From assembly GCF_037975245.1 (NCBI RefSeq), contig NC_092571.1:3863001-3927000 (forward strand): 64,000 bases of DNA, in the 5' to 3' direction. Positions 46,522 through 60,100 of this stretch are shown in pieces; the stretch's first letter is position 1, and each line of letters starts with the position of its first letter. Position numbers and translations under genes: made by a program. Origin of the DNA: Apostichopus japonicus (lineage: Eukaryota; Echinodermata; Holothuroidea; Aspidochirotida; Stichopodidae). The notes beneath the pieces were generated by a model. It was not told where the DNA came from and searched no databases. It was given only the letters and a program-made list of their open reading frames with translations.

Positions 46522-47804
46522 CTGTTATCAATGCTCACAGGATTTGCCCTCATTCGAAAAGTGGAACCATTTACGTGTACTGGGGGCACACCGACTGCAA
46601 CTACAATTCGGAATTAGTGTACAGTGGTATGTGTAATATAAACGCGTGGTGCTTAATAAGCTTAAGTGGAATGATAGCACAGCTTCGAAACCGGTGCGCC
46701 ATTCGGTCCGAGGCGCCGAAAGCACCGTTATTCGTCTGGTCGTGAAAGTCACAGCTTTTTCAGTTGTGTCAAAAGAATTGCTTGGTTTCAGATGAGAGAG
46801 CGCCATCGGGTTGACCACTGAGCAGGTAGCAAGGCTCAGGTCCGTCTTTGGTTTCTTGATTACACTAGACGAATTATACCTCTAAGATCCCGACACTTTG
46901 CCAAAATGACAATTCAAACAGTTATAAGGGTTCAGGAAGTTCTCTTCGATAGGAGGAAAGGGTTCGACAAGTGGTAGGATTCGGTGTCGTGATATTAGAT
47001 GACAGGAACTGAGTATTTCGTTTTTTCTGATTTATTTTTAAAATAATTTGCATAGATATGTGAGTTTATGATTTCCATATTTCCGGAACATAAACCAATA
47101 TAGATTTAAAAAATTAATTAATACCTTGTTTGGCTTTTCTCATGTGACCTTTATAAATTCGTGACACAGACACTATGACATCTTTATCTTTACGTTGTTT
47201 TCCTTGCTTCCTTCATCAACTATATTTGCACAGTCTCTACTCTCTATTTATACACAAAGAAGTAAGTTTGTTCTCAGAGTTTGTACAGTATTATAAATCC
47301 CAAATCGGATCTGTATCTCTTCAGAATTCGCCGCCGGTTCGAGGCACCGAGACCTTCCCGGTGCAGGTTCTAATGTTCTCTGTGTCCCGACTGATCATGA
47401 ATTTGATAATCCTGTTGCTGATGAGGGAGGTGTCCGAGCATTCCTCTACAGTGTGGAATATCAGATCCCTGACTTCCCACTTTACCAATGTTTCAACTTT
47501 TATATATAACAGTTTATAAAGCCACTGGCCGATTCTCCCACCTTATAGTCCCAGGGAAGCAAACATGCCCCTCTGATGAATGGAATCTTGAATACGAAGA
47601 CTACTTAATGGCTGAACGGTCCCATGGTGTCCACCGCAAGTCTCAGTTCTTGTGTATGGATAAAGACTCCCAACCCATGGCAGGATCTGAAACATTAATA
47701 GTGGTCGACTAACAGTGGTAGAGGCGAGGTGCTCTCACATTGGAGGGGCCTAACCGTGCGAAACGTACACCAGCGGAAATGAACTTATCTGCACACTCTG
47801 GTGA
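46522..47804 (+). pseudogene. Decayed short-chain collagen C4-like paralogue
   Basis: The C-terminal domain of the family is recognisable in pieces. Exon 46522-46626 reads TIYVYWGHTDCNYNSELVYS and ends in phase 1. Exon from 47325 reads SNVLCVPTDHEFD and YSVEYQIPDFPLYQC, then stops at a TAA. The next piece (VPGKQTCPSDEWNLEYEDYL, RKSQFLCMDKD) is in another frame and stops at 47712. The last piece (CETYTSGNELICTL) is in a third frame with an internal TAA. Two frame changes and stops, plus no visible signal or collagen exons, mark it as a pseudogene. The intact paralogue starts about 6.4 kb downstream. Confidence 0.8.
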
Positions 47805-50694
47805 AACATATGGACTAGACAGTTTACTATTTTCAGATTGGGACCTAACAATCGCATGAGTTTATAGACGATCACTGCAATATCAAATAAATGTAAACGT
47901 TTTAAGTTATATTACAATGATGATGAGAAACTAGTGTACTGCTTTACTGCTTTAGTCACCCAGAGTTTAAACATTTATTCGGACGATTTATTCGGAACGG
48001 ATATGTTGATCATCGTTAAGTATGAAATCACAGTACATAGATAAGCCTGGCTCGACTTAACAATATTTTAATTTCCGCCCTCTTTATGTGTAAGTGATTA
48101 GATTGTCATCATCGCGTATTCCAAACCCTAATAAAACAGCAATTTCAATTCATGTCTCACACATTTGTACGATCGTCCTACTTTAAAACAGCATACCGAC
48201 GGAGCCAAAAATGGTCAACATCTCCGTTTGGGGTGGGTGGGAGAGGTGGTATGAAAGTATTCATATATACTAATACGTCGGTAATCAACAGTGGTGAAGT
48301 ATCTGTAACTTAAAGAGCCAAGTTACTTAAAAAAGCATCTCTCAAGAAAGGACGGAACTGGTCATGATGTGGAAACCACATTCAACACATTAAGTCAATT
48401 ACATGTCCAATGCCTAACGGAATTTGACTGGATATTATAAACCAATTACAAATATGTTAACGTATTCCTTTACCATTATAGTTCAGTCCTCTAGTATGCC
48501 CGTCGCCACCCTTAAGGCGTTCCATGCGTAAGCCACGAAAGTTATAATATAACTACTGTTCTGTGTGCTTTGGTTCAATACATAGTACAGTGTAGCGGAA
48601 CACAGCCTATATCAACCTATATAGTGATACCAGAAGCTGAAATTCAATATTCTCAAAATGTTCAAAAGTGGAAAGTATATTCTAGGCTGTTGGAATACTT
48701 GTCATCAGTTGCATCTTTATCATATCACATAAAGACAAATTGAAGGGTATTTTTGTTTTTGGTTTTCCTTAAAAACGACTGCGAAAATGTTAGATTATGC
48801 TGTAATAGTTTCCGAAATATTAAGTTGCATATCATAAATATATAGTCAGTATAAATTAAGCTGAGAGACAAAAGTAATAAAGGAAAGTACTTCCTCTCAA
48901 ACCAGGATGGTTATAGACTACTATGCATTTTAAAACACGATAAAGGATGACCAAGATAATTATAGTAACTGAGCAAAATATTGATTTCAAGTGGGAACTA
49001 TCCTCAACGTTCCCGAACTTTAAGTTTCCTTCTATGTTGATCGATTTTCTTTGTGCCAAATTCTTTTCGGAAAAATCTCCCGCCTGTTGTGCCGAGTGAT
49101 TACATTCAATCTGTTTTTATTTTGACACGTTTAAATTTCACTTCGAGGTTTGGTAGTGAGGCTGCTGTTTTTACGTATTGGTGACGTTAGTGTTAATCCT
49201 TCTGAAATCCTTAATCTTGATGTTATTTTTTCTTTATAAAAACTATGTAGCCCTAATATCCGCTCATGTAGCGTTCGACAGTTTTTTTTTTCGTAAAAAG
49301 GCGACTGTTCAAAAAACCAAATTCTTACAACCATGTTTATCGCGTAAAAACATAGCTACGGTCCCTCAAAATCCGCACATGGACAAGTTCGGAATACTAA
49401 TCGGCAACGCACAGGCTTAGTATACCGTCATCGATATGACACAGATTTCACGACTCAAGTCAAGTCCGCTAAGTACTTCAGAAATCATCATGGAGGTTAT
49501 ACAACCCTCGTAAGATCAAGTGTCGATTATTGTCAGCCTTGCGTGAAGTCCAAGAGTGCAAGAGTTTGTTCTAAATCTTGTTCGCAACAGCGCGGGGTCG
49601 TCACGCCCCAGTGCCCCTGCATTCCACTGCCCAGGGGAAGAGGGGAAGAGGGGGTAACTTGCGGCCCAGACGTGGGCTTAAGGGTTAACGACGGCAACTA
49701 CTGAAAGGACGCCTACCACATGAATTATTTGCCGACTAGTCACAGCTGCAGCATGAACCATTTGCCCACAGGAGAATTTTTTGATAACCTTTTTTGGGAA
49801 GGGGGAGGGGAGGAGGGGGAGGGTCGCTCCGCGCTGCTTTTTTTGTTGCTATTATTACTGTATGTATACTGGATCTTTTTCCGATTATGAAAGACGGACA
49901 CGTTATGAATTACGAACCTTATGAACAATGACCCTTATGACTAATGGTCCTTATGAATATCGGGCTGACCCCAGTAGTTGAACATCAATTGACACGTTTC
50001 AAACACAATTCTGTAGAATGTCAATTGATACCACAGCATATATGCTGTGTCTTGGTTGGCCCAAGCAGTGTGAAATTCTCAGGGAGATGAAGGTGAATAT
50101 TCCCTAAGAAAAAATATTGTTATAGAGGGGAAATTTCCTGCAGTGTTACACATGAAAACCTAGGCATATGGCTTAGTAGCGGTATTGCTACTGATCTTTC
50201 AGAAGCTCTGGAAATAAAAGAATCGTCAAAGTTTCCCAAATACAGGGCGAATCTTTATGTAGCATATGTGCCTATAGCAACGTATCGTAACCTATAGTAA
50301 GTAATTGCTACAGGCCCCTAGTCTGAACAGTGAAACTTTTACTCAGTCGGAGACAGAACCAATATTGAAGCCACAATATAATTAGCTACAATATGATTAA
50401 CATAACATGATAGCCTTACTAGCTGTTAGCCTTCAATGGAGACTTAAAGATCTTCTTTATTGGTCCCAATTATAGCACACTATAGCTAGGAAAGTTTTGT
50501 GATTACGTAATCGACCTGCCACGGTCGTAAACCAACCTTTAAAGTTCTAGACTGTACAATTAGCCTGCTTAGCTTCTTAACACCATGTAGGCTCTTTGAG
50601 TAAACACTGTGTGGAAATATGTTCATGTCTACAGTGTATACGTAGTTAATCATACAGCGTTCACACAAAGACCCTCATACAAGAAAAAGTAGCT

Positions 50695-51115
50695 CCGGTA
50701 AATTTTCATCAGTCGCCAAATATAAAACTATGATTTATCGCCGGTAAACTATGCTTATCAGTCGATAGACATGGTTTATCGCCGATAAACCTTTTATTTT
50801 CGGCGAAAACATTGTTTATCGTTCGAAAAACCAAGTTTATCGGCGATAAACATGGATTTTCGAGAGATAAACTTGGATTATCGAAAAAAAACTTGGAATA
50901 TCTAATGAAAATCTATGTTTATCGTTCGATAAACCATGTTTCTCAGAAAAAAATGTTTATCTGCCGATAATTATGGTTTTTCGGTGACAAACCATGTTAA
51001 GTGGTCGATAAACATGGTTTTTCTGCCAATAAAAATGGTTTTTCGAGTGATAAACATGGTTTACGGTCGATAAACATGGTTTTTCGACCGAAAATCCATG
51101 TTTTTCGATTTATTG
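50695..51115. repeat. Array of short palindromes (ATGGTTTATCG / CGATAAACCAT)
   Basis: About 420 bases made of variants of CATGGTTTATCGCCGATAAA and its complement, each unit close to self-complementary. It has no flanking target duplication that I can see and encodes nothing recognisable. Confidence 0.75.
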
Positions 51116-51589
51116 AGCATTTGGCTTGCCATATACGATATACGTGAACAAGCATATGTTGAAGGTAGATGTAATCGCTAGGAGTGGCGTGCACGGCATT
51201 TCAAAGGTGGGTAGGGGGAGATGAACAATTCTGAAAATCCACCGACTGAGTTAGGTAGGTGTTGACCTATATGGAAGGGCCATAGCTAATGAAGGATTCT
51301 ATAAAGGAGGGTGTGACCCTGGGGTGGTTGAAGCCGCCTCCAATACCGTGGACGTGGGGGGGGGGTGTCTTGCTGTTGTCTCTCGGAAAATAATAATTAA
51401 AAAAAAGTCACGTGGTGCACTCTGAGGCATATTTGGGCCATAAAATGATGAGCTCTAATCTAAGTTTGTGTATATTAAATACTCTTGAGTTTGTGTGTGT
51501 GCTTTGAAAAAGGTATAAACACCCTCTTCCCCCTAGCAAAAAGATAAATAATTACTTGGCTGTTTGTAGTCGGTAACAGATACTAGCAG

Positions 51590-52565
51590 ACATTAACCGT
51601 GATATGGTTACATATGGAATGATTTCCATGAACGTAAACATCCCCGTAGACGTGCGACTGCCATTTATTTTATAACTGTACATAATTGGTACACAGTAAT
51701 CGAATTTCCTACATGCCAACTGATTGCGCAATTCAAATTAGTTGGTGGCGTTAGTGCGCATGACTCATAACTACCAGCAGCTAGCGAAAGAAAAACAAAG
51801 AGATCTTCCTGGGTATCAGGTGGCATTAACATACCTCGGTTGACCACAAAGTAACTCAAAACAAACTTTAATTTTTGATTCTGAATTTTTCCTTGATAAT
51901 AATGCGGTAATGTCATTCTTTGCAGTTAGGGATTAGAGGGGAGGGGTGTGGTAGGGGGCAGGTTCAATTCTTAATCCAGGGGGTACAAGTTTAATCGAGA
52001 TCGATTATATCACAGGTGGTTGAGAAGTGCTCTTGTCGAATATCCTTAATCAACAGAATGTTTATCTATGACTACAGACATTAACCGTGATATGGTTACA
52101 TATGGAATGATTTCCATGAACGTAAACATCCCCGTAGACGTGCGACTGCCATTTATTTTATAACTGTACATAATTGGTACACAGTAATCGAATTTCCTAC
52201 ATGCCAACTGATTGCGCAATTCAAATTAGTTGGTGGCGTTAGTGCGCATGACTCATAACTACCAGCAGCTAGCGAAAGAAAAACAAAGAGATCTTCCTGG
52301 GTATCAGGTGGCATTAACATACCTCGGTTGACCACAAAGTAACTCAAAACAAACTTTAATTTATGATTCTGAATTTTTCCTTGATAATAATGCGGTAATG
52401 TCATTCTTTGCAGTTAGGGATTAGAGGGGAGGGGTGTGGTAGGGGGCAGGTTCAATTCTTAATCCAGGGGGTACAAGTTTAATCGAGATCGATTATATCA
52501 CAGGTGGTTGAGAAGTGCTCTTGTCGAATATCCTTAATCAACAGAATGTTTATCTATGACTACAG
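51590..52565. repeat. 488-bp tandem direct duplication
   Basis: The block from GACATTAACCGTGATATGG to TTTATCTATGACTACAGACA is repeated with a period of exactly 488 bases (51601 aligns with 52089). I see only one difference by eye, TTTTTGATTC against TTTATGATTC. Both copies contain an unremarkable 83-codon minus frame that encodes no known domain. Confidence 0.95.
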
Positions 52566-52874
52566 ACACAAGCGCTACAATACAACCTATATATTTCTTA
52601 TTCCTTCTTATTCTAATTCCTACCCAAACCTCTACATGCCGTCTTTGCCTGAAAGTTGATATGTGAAAAGACAAATATGACACAGTGAAAGCTCTAAAAT
52701 TAGTCATTCATCCCACACCCTCACCCACCTCATCCAATCATCCAAGGAGTGCATTCACCATTGTGAAATTATTTTCTATGAATCCAGCACCCTCGCAACC
52801 CCTTACCAATATCCGATTTTTGTGTAGATAGTTGCGATTATCTCCGAAAGTAACATAAAGATGGATCATTTTTG

Positions 52875-54119
52875 TGGTCCATTGTCAAGCAAGTATAGTA
52901 ACCATTATTGATGCTACGTTACTGATGCTATACCATAGTTTACCATGATAATTATACAACGAAGGCTTAGTACGCACAGAGCATTGCTAAAACTGAAAAC
53001 AAAAATGTGGCATATCGTGTTACACGGACAAAGAAATATGTTTATGTTTAGTAAGATGATAGTACAAATAAAAATTATCTGGCATCCTCATGTTTCATGA
53101 TCTTATTTGTCTGATTTGTTTTTCTAAGTCTGATCTCTGTTTTTGCAACAAGATACAACAAGATGCTAAACCAGATATTGATCAGGTTTGTTGGTTTTTG
53201 GTCCATTGACAAGCAGGTTATAAGCGTAATAGATGATACGTCACCGCTGCTATACCGTAGTTAATCATGCCAAGCTTTACAATGTAGGCCTGGTACGCAC
53301 ATAGCATTGCTAAAACTGACAACAAAAATGTTGCATATCATGTGACACGGACAAAGAACATGGCGTTATTTCTGCCCTACGCTAATGGGGCACACGTCCA
53401 ACCCGACCATTTGTGCCTAAGCAGTCGGGTCCAAACGTATTAGATACACCGTCTGAACATTTTTCCGCCCGCCTCGCCAGGCCTAGCTAAGTTAATCCGC
53501 CCTTTATCTTCGCGATATCACGTTCGATTTGCCCGAGGTAATTGTGCACCGTGTATCATCCATCAGATATGACCTCGCGGGGTCGCGCAAGTCCATTGGA
53601 GTTCCCTAACAGTGCTGTAGGCCTAATATATATAAACGTTATGTTCATGGATAATACTAGCAGCACTAGTATCGCAAAAGTTCTTGTTTCTTCGACAGTT
53701 CTTAAAGTTCAAAGTGATAGTAAGTTAATAGCATCACAGTAATTTCTCACTATTTCAATAATAAACAGTTCTACAAGGAGAACCTCCTTGGTTGCACAAG
53801 CTTCACAATTTATTTACACTTCATTGATTCCACACAATAGATCCAAGAATATCTATGTAGAGATTTCATCTTGTGCTCAATAGGGAGGATAATCACGTAA
53901 CTATCTGTGATAGTCTGTCGTCAGAGTGGGGGACATGAGGGGTATTGATGCCATCTAGTTGTGCCCCAGATTTTCTATGAAATACTTTTATGGAGTAAGA
54001 TTATAGTACCAATGAAATTTATCCGCCATCATCATGTTTTATGAACTTGTTTGTCTGATGTGTTTTTCTGTTTTGTGTTTCTTTGTTTTTGTAAAACAAG
54101 ATACCAGCAAGATTCTAAA
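52875..54119. repeat. Duplicated block upstream of collagen-like gene, one copy split
   Basis: Copy A (52875-53171) and copy B share TGGTCCATTG, CTGCTATACC-type and CATTGCTAAAACTGA segments and end with an AACAAGATACnnCAAGAT motif. Copy B runs 53199-53363 and resumes at about 53987-54119, with roughly 620 extra bases between. Copy B ends about 70 bases before the collagen-like start codon, so the duplication covers its probable promoter or 5' UTR. Confidence 0.75.
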
Positions 54120-54189
54120 GGTTCCAAATATTTAACAATACTTGGATAAAGGAGGAGTTTAGAAGCCATTCTATAGCCAAGCAGCCAAG

Positions 54190-57100
54190 ATGATATCTTC
54201 TTACTTCGTGCTAGCTGTGTGTCTCTTAGTGTGTGTGGACTTAGCAAAGTGTGATGCCTTGGAAAAGCACAAGGTAAGTAGACAACAAAGTCAAGACATT
54301 GGCGTTTATTAATTTATAAATTTAAGGAGGTAATGCAGAATATTGTTGAGATGCTTTTTTCTTCTCAATGGGGTTAGTAGAGGTGAGTAAGAGTCAGTGT
54401 TTCACGATCCACCAATTTCGTAACTTTATTTTCACGACCATTGGGTAAAGGGTGTATGCGACACAGTTCGGATGATCTAAAAGCTATCCCCCTCCCCGCT
54501 CCCACCCTGGCAATTAAGGAACATTTCTATGGTTATCCTTTTGCCGTTGAGGCCGTTTGTAAGCAAGAGTGCATGTAATCAGTAAAGGCATGCTGTTGTC
54601 AAGTGGTTTAGCTTATTTCCGGTGCGACCGGCCGGTGTATAGGGAGTGAGAGACGTCCGCTTTTCTTAGGAGGGTGCAGTAGAGGAAACGTCATCCACTG
54701 CAGGCCACAACATGCATGCGACCGCGGATCTTGTCTTCACACATGCTCACTGTATTTTACATGCCCGAGGATCTGTCCGATACAAACGACTTGGACGTTC
54801 CTCCAAAGAAGGGCGTGAATTTATGCAAACCACAAATCTGTATTCATATTTAAGTAAGTAAGTAAGCAAGACTTTATTATTCAAAAAAGGAAATTTGTGT
54901 ACTCGCACTACAAAACAATAAGACGGATATCTAATGTAAATATATCATATGTAAATATGTGGGTATATACAGATGATACGACAAGGAGGATTAGAAAAAT
55001 CAACGTAACAGAGTATAATTAAATGGTTTCATTGCACGAGGGATAAAGGAATCCCGGTATCTGTTGGTTTTTAGTCTCTTGCCATTTGACTGTCATGCAG
55101 TTGATCATCGAGAGGGTGGATTCATCCCATATAAAGTCTAATATAGACTGAAGAAGAAAATGGTAGACCGAATCAAATGAAGGCAGAGACTCTCTGCTCT
55201 CTTAATAAGGCTATTGATATGATTTTGTCTGTATTATTAACGTTACCACCCTAACAGACCAAGCAGTATCGCCAAACCCCACAAATGGTAGCACTATAAA
55301 ATAATTTTAAGATTTCCGGACGCATATTAAAGTTGGACATTTCCTAAGACAGTATAATAAAGTTTAACGACGGAAATCAATTTACATTTCTTTCGTCTTG
55401 AAAACATTTAATTCAAGAAAATTTGTATCACAATAATTTACGAACGATTGCAGCTAACTAAGGTACGTACTATCATCAATATCATTAATTAGACCAATCA
55501 TGGCGGTATCATCAGCAAATTTAATGAGTGGGCATCCTTCCTCCGAAGATCTGTAATCATATGTGTATAATGCAAAAAGGAATGGTGCTAGCACTGTCCC
55601 TTGAGGGTCTCCCTTATTAGAACAAATTTAATCAGAACGACAAGTAGGGCTAAGTTTAAAAAAATGTGTTCTGTTTGTAAGATAATTAATGAACCAGAGA
55701 ATTATGCCATTGGGAACCATCATTTTTATAAGTGTGTCGACCAATATATAGGTTTTAATGGTATTAAAGGCGGATGAAAAATCAAAGAATAAAACACGGG
55801 CAAACTTCCCACGACAGGAATGTTCAAAGGTGGGAAAAAATCCTTTCAAGGATGGTATCTTTACAACTATGACTCGATTGGTATGCAACTGAAAATGATC
55901 TAAAAAGGGAACTACAAATGGTTTAAAACGTTCTAAAAATAAACGTTCATAAATGTTCATAATAATACAATTCATGTATTACCCATGGTAGCTTCCATGA
56001 TATAATGTATACCGTCACTGGCCCGTGAAGATATGTTCCATGCATATCCTGCATGACATTCAAAGCCATAATGGACATCTTTCAGCTGCTCAGTGCATTT
56101 TCTGTATCCCTTTCTTTTTTATTGTTAGACCATTCCTTTTGATGTTGTCTTAATGTTTCTGGCCACATCAGAGTGAACGATTTCATCAAAGCAAAAGCTT
56201 TGTTTTGTTTTTCATTATTATGTTTAACTCATTTATATGCTCTCGATATAAACAACTACTGGCCTGTCAAAAAAGCTGGGAAGCGCGAGATTGTTGTTAT
56301 ATTACATTTTAAATTTTGTGGTATAGACACAGTTTACATGCTAGTTTTAAGGATATTCCGGTGGCAAGTTACATAACTCTGAAAGATAAACTAATTCTCG
56401 CTGTAAGTTGGAACCCCTATCTCCATAACTTGTATATCTAAATCGATCGACCCGCGGAATGATTGTTCCCTATTTTGACATTACTCCAGGAAGTGTATCA
56501 CAGTAGAAGGTCTGTTATGTCATCATGACATGGCGGTGTTCTTCAATAGCTTTACTTTTGTATTGTCATGTTCTTGTGGATTTATCCTTCATATGTGATA
56601 CATATGGAAAATGTACTTAGTTGTGAATTTCATCAAAATGCAACTGTTTTTCTTGAGAAATGTATTACTTTCCTTTATGACTGAGTGACTTTAACATTAT
56701 ACAAAATTTAAACAAGCAATTGCCACAAACAGTTCGACAACATCACCAGATTTGAAGAAAAAAATGTCTTGATCAGATGCATTATATTCCCACGATTTGT
56801 TAAACCATCAACCTTAGCCACCACTATTAATTGTTGACAGTGGTAGGTGATTTGATCATTCAGTACATTTTGATATCGTCGCAATAAAATTGTTGTATGC
56901 TGTATATACTAATATCCCACAGTTTTATAAAGTTCTTCAGTGTAATGCTCTTGTTCTTTGCAGCGTAATGGACTCATTACATCACCCGAATCCGATGACA
57001 GTCTGCCGTCAAATGGTGGTAAGTACCTGTCTGACTTGGAATGACTCCGTATTCATCCTCACATCACAACACGGTTGCAATGTAATTGTACTATCCTTCA

Positions 57101-60100
57101 TGGATGTGTACCCGTAAGCTACTCTATGCATGTTGGAAACCTAGTTTATATATAAAGGCAACCTTTAATTACTTGCACTGTATCATAACCAAAGGTGAAT
57201 ACCACTCATGGGCTACGCTGCGAGTGCGCACGATTTTGAAGGCCTACGTGTTGTATGTGTGGTATCTACTGGGGCATTTTGACCAGGGATTACAAACGGA
57301 AGTCGCATTTTGAAAGGAAACTCTAGCTGTACACTATATTCTATACTTTAAATATATATTTTCTAATGAATGATGCTTTAAATGATAAGATTACACTACA
57401 ATAAGCATACCCCATCCGCTCCAACACAAATAATCTCACAAATATGCAACCAAACACAGACGCACACATCCACAAATTGACCTCAAAGCAAAAGAACTGA
57501 CATAAAATAATTATGCCTTTCGCAGGTTCAACTTTCCTCCCAGCCAACATGCAGGCATCTTATTTTCTCGGTCAATGCGTAATGTGTCCACCAGGTGACC
57601 CAGGACCTAGAGGGGCCCCAGGGTCCCAAGGATTGCCGGGACGAGACGGTCGTGATGCCATCCTTTTTAGTAAGTACAGATTTTGTTATTCATTTGATCC
57701 TCTGTGTATTGGCAATTACTAAGAATGAACCTTTCACACGCCGTGTGCAGCTGACAGTAGTTCAGGTGATGAGAAACGTGGAACCGCAATCTGCTACTCT
57801 ACTAATACCTTTAATGATCTACATATCGACTTTAATTTTAGCCAGTACCAGGAATCATGTTTTAGTTTTGTTCTATTCTCACATATTCCAATTCTATTCG
57901 GAGAATGCTCTAAACTAGAGGAAATTCTCTGAATGAGATTCTGTCCCAGCTTTAAACTTCCTTCTTTTTGAGGAGATTCTGTTCTGGTGTTAAATGAGTG
58001 TTGCTGAGTGTTGCTAAGGTTTCGCCTAAGTGTTGTACTTTCATTCTAAGTATTGAGACATACCATGACAACATTCCAGTAATTGTTTCCTCCCTGGCGG
58101 TATACATATGATCACACTTAGAAATTTAACACTAAATTAGGATATCCCGGGACAGAATATTCTGTGTTGCCTCACAGTCAAACGTCCCCGTTAATTGCAT
58201 AATCACAAACAATTGTTAAGCTCTTTCCGTCATCGGGGAAAATGGAAGATAATTATGATCATAACACTATGAACATCAAGAGCCATCGCTTACATTCTTT
58301 ATATTATGAAAGCCCATGTTATCATTATGATGTCATTTTCTTACTTTAAGTATATATAGTTCAATTTGTAAAATAAAAGTCCAGGCGCTTTGAGAGGAGA
58401 AGAACTCGGGGGGGGGGTGGGATAAGGTCAATATAAAAAGCATAGGCTCTCTATGTCCCAAGGCATGGATGTCAGGTGGTATCTATCACGTGTTTATCAT
58501 ATTACACAAGGTATCCACTCTTTTTTTTTTGTCTACGTGGACATTACTTTGCGGTTATTTTCATGTAGATCCAGTTGATGGTCCGCCTCCTAAACCACAA
58601 CCTCCAATACCACCACCTCCACCCAAAGATGGTCCATTACCGGGTGCGACGTACATCAGATGGGGAAGAACAACTTGTCCTACAAATGATAGGAAAATTT
58701 ATGAAGGTAAGATATCCCCTTTGGAGAAGACTAGGTAATGTGTTTAACAATTTTGGTATGTTTATTTTACCCATCCGATCCCACCTCATATTCCCACACA
58801 TACACCGTGAAGACCACATTCTTCCAAGTGAAGGCATGTAAATGCACGCACTGGCGAGGAATGTTGTTTCGAGATTTCAACGGCAATATTTAAACCCCTC
58901 ACACCCCTCCCATTCTTATTCAGAAAATGGAACAATATACTATGATATAATCAGTTGTAGCAAACAAGTGACAATATTCTCCTCATTCTGCATGACTGTT
59001 CGATTGACAATTGTTTGAATACATTTTTATAGAGAGTATTAATTAACGTAAGAAAAAGGCAAAGGTCAGTGAAGTTCAAGGTTAATATACTTCAAACGTG
59101 GAAGGTATGCGATGATTAATTGATGACATTTCAGACTGATAACATCATATTGGTCATACACAGAAATTTGGGATGTGATCTAACACAAAATGGATTGCCA
59201 ACTTGTTGTCTTGAAAATCGCTAAAATGGAACACAAATATCTGTATATGCTAATCCTTCTGGGGTTACCCTGCCTCTCCCCTTCACCCAGTAAATGATTG
59301 TTAGAAATGTTCATTCCAAACAAATTTCAAGAATAATTCAGTTATTTCTGTTGACAACATTTGATTACACTATGTTTTCAAATCTCTAATAGGGAACAAA
59401 ACATATTTGAAATTGCTTCAGCGCCATTTGACCCACAAAGTATTTGCCATCTTTTCGGCACCCTGCACTCCAGCCAATAACAATGTACCCACTTCAGAAT
59501 ACCCTCATATACCACTGAAAATGCATTATCAAGAGATTCAAAGATCCATTTTGAATTGCACTCCTTCCCCCTTGATCCCTCACATGTGATTATTTTAAAA
59601 GCCTATGTCAACTCAATACTCCGGTATAGAGTAATGGGAGGAGAATATTGATGAGATATTGCAGATGTCATTAACGTTTGTTAAATTGCTAATATAAGAG
59701 GACCTATATGAACTTGATAACTGGGCCGCTACTCAGGCAAATGACCATGGCGAAATCATATGGTTCCGTTTACTACAAAATTACATGGCTAATTCGGAAG
59801 GGAATTGAACCAAGTTGCCTCAGTGTAACAAATCGTGGGTGATATCACTAAAGTGCGCCCTTCTTGTTTAGTTATCAGTGGAAACAAGACTTTATTACTT
59901 CTAATTTTCTAATGAATAAAACAGTATTAGTGTAAATGTATAGTGTTTCTTCTTACAGGTGTAACGGCTTCAAGCCATTACGCTCACAAAGGGTCAGGCA
60001 GTAATTTTCTCTGTTTGCCGATGAATCCCATATTGAGCCCACACTCTAACCATCATCGCCGCTCGTACATGGAACCCCGCGGATGGCCAAGTCCCGCTGC

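Larger units (their letters stand above)
47805..54189. other. Intergenic stretch between collagen-like paralogues
   Basis: No gene is recognised. It holds a palindromic array (50695-51115), the 488-bp tandem duplication (51590-52565) and the duplicated promoter-proximal block (52875-54119), with G-rich tracts near 49800 and 51357. Confidence 0.6.

Noticed and set aside
51665-52404. A duplicated 83-codon minus-strand gene
   Set aside because: The two frames are identical only because the DNA is tandemly duplicated; no domain, splice signal or start context supports coding.
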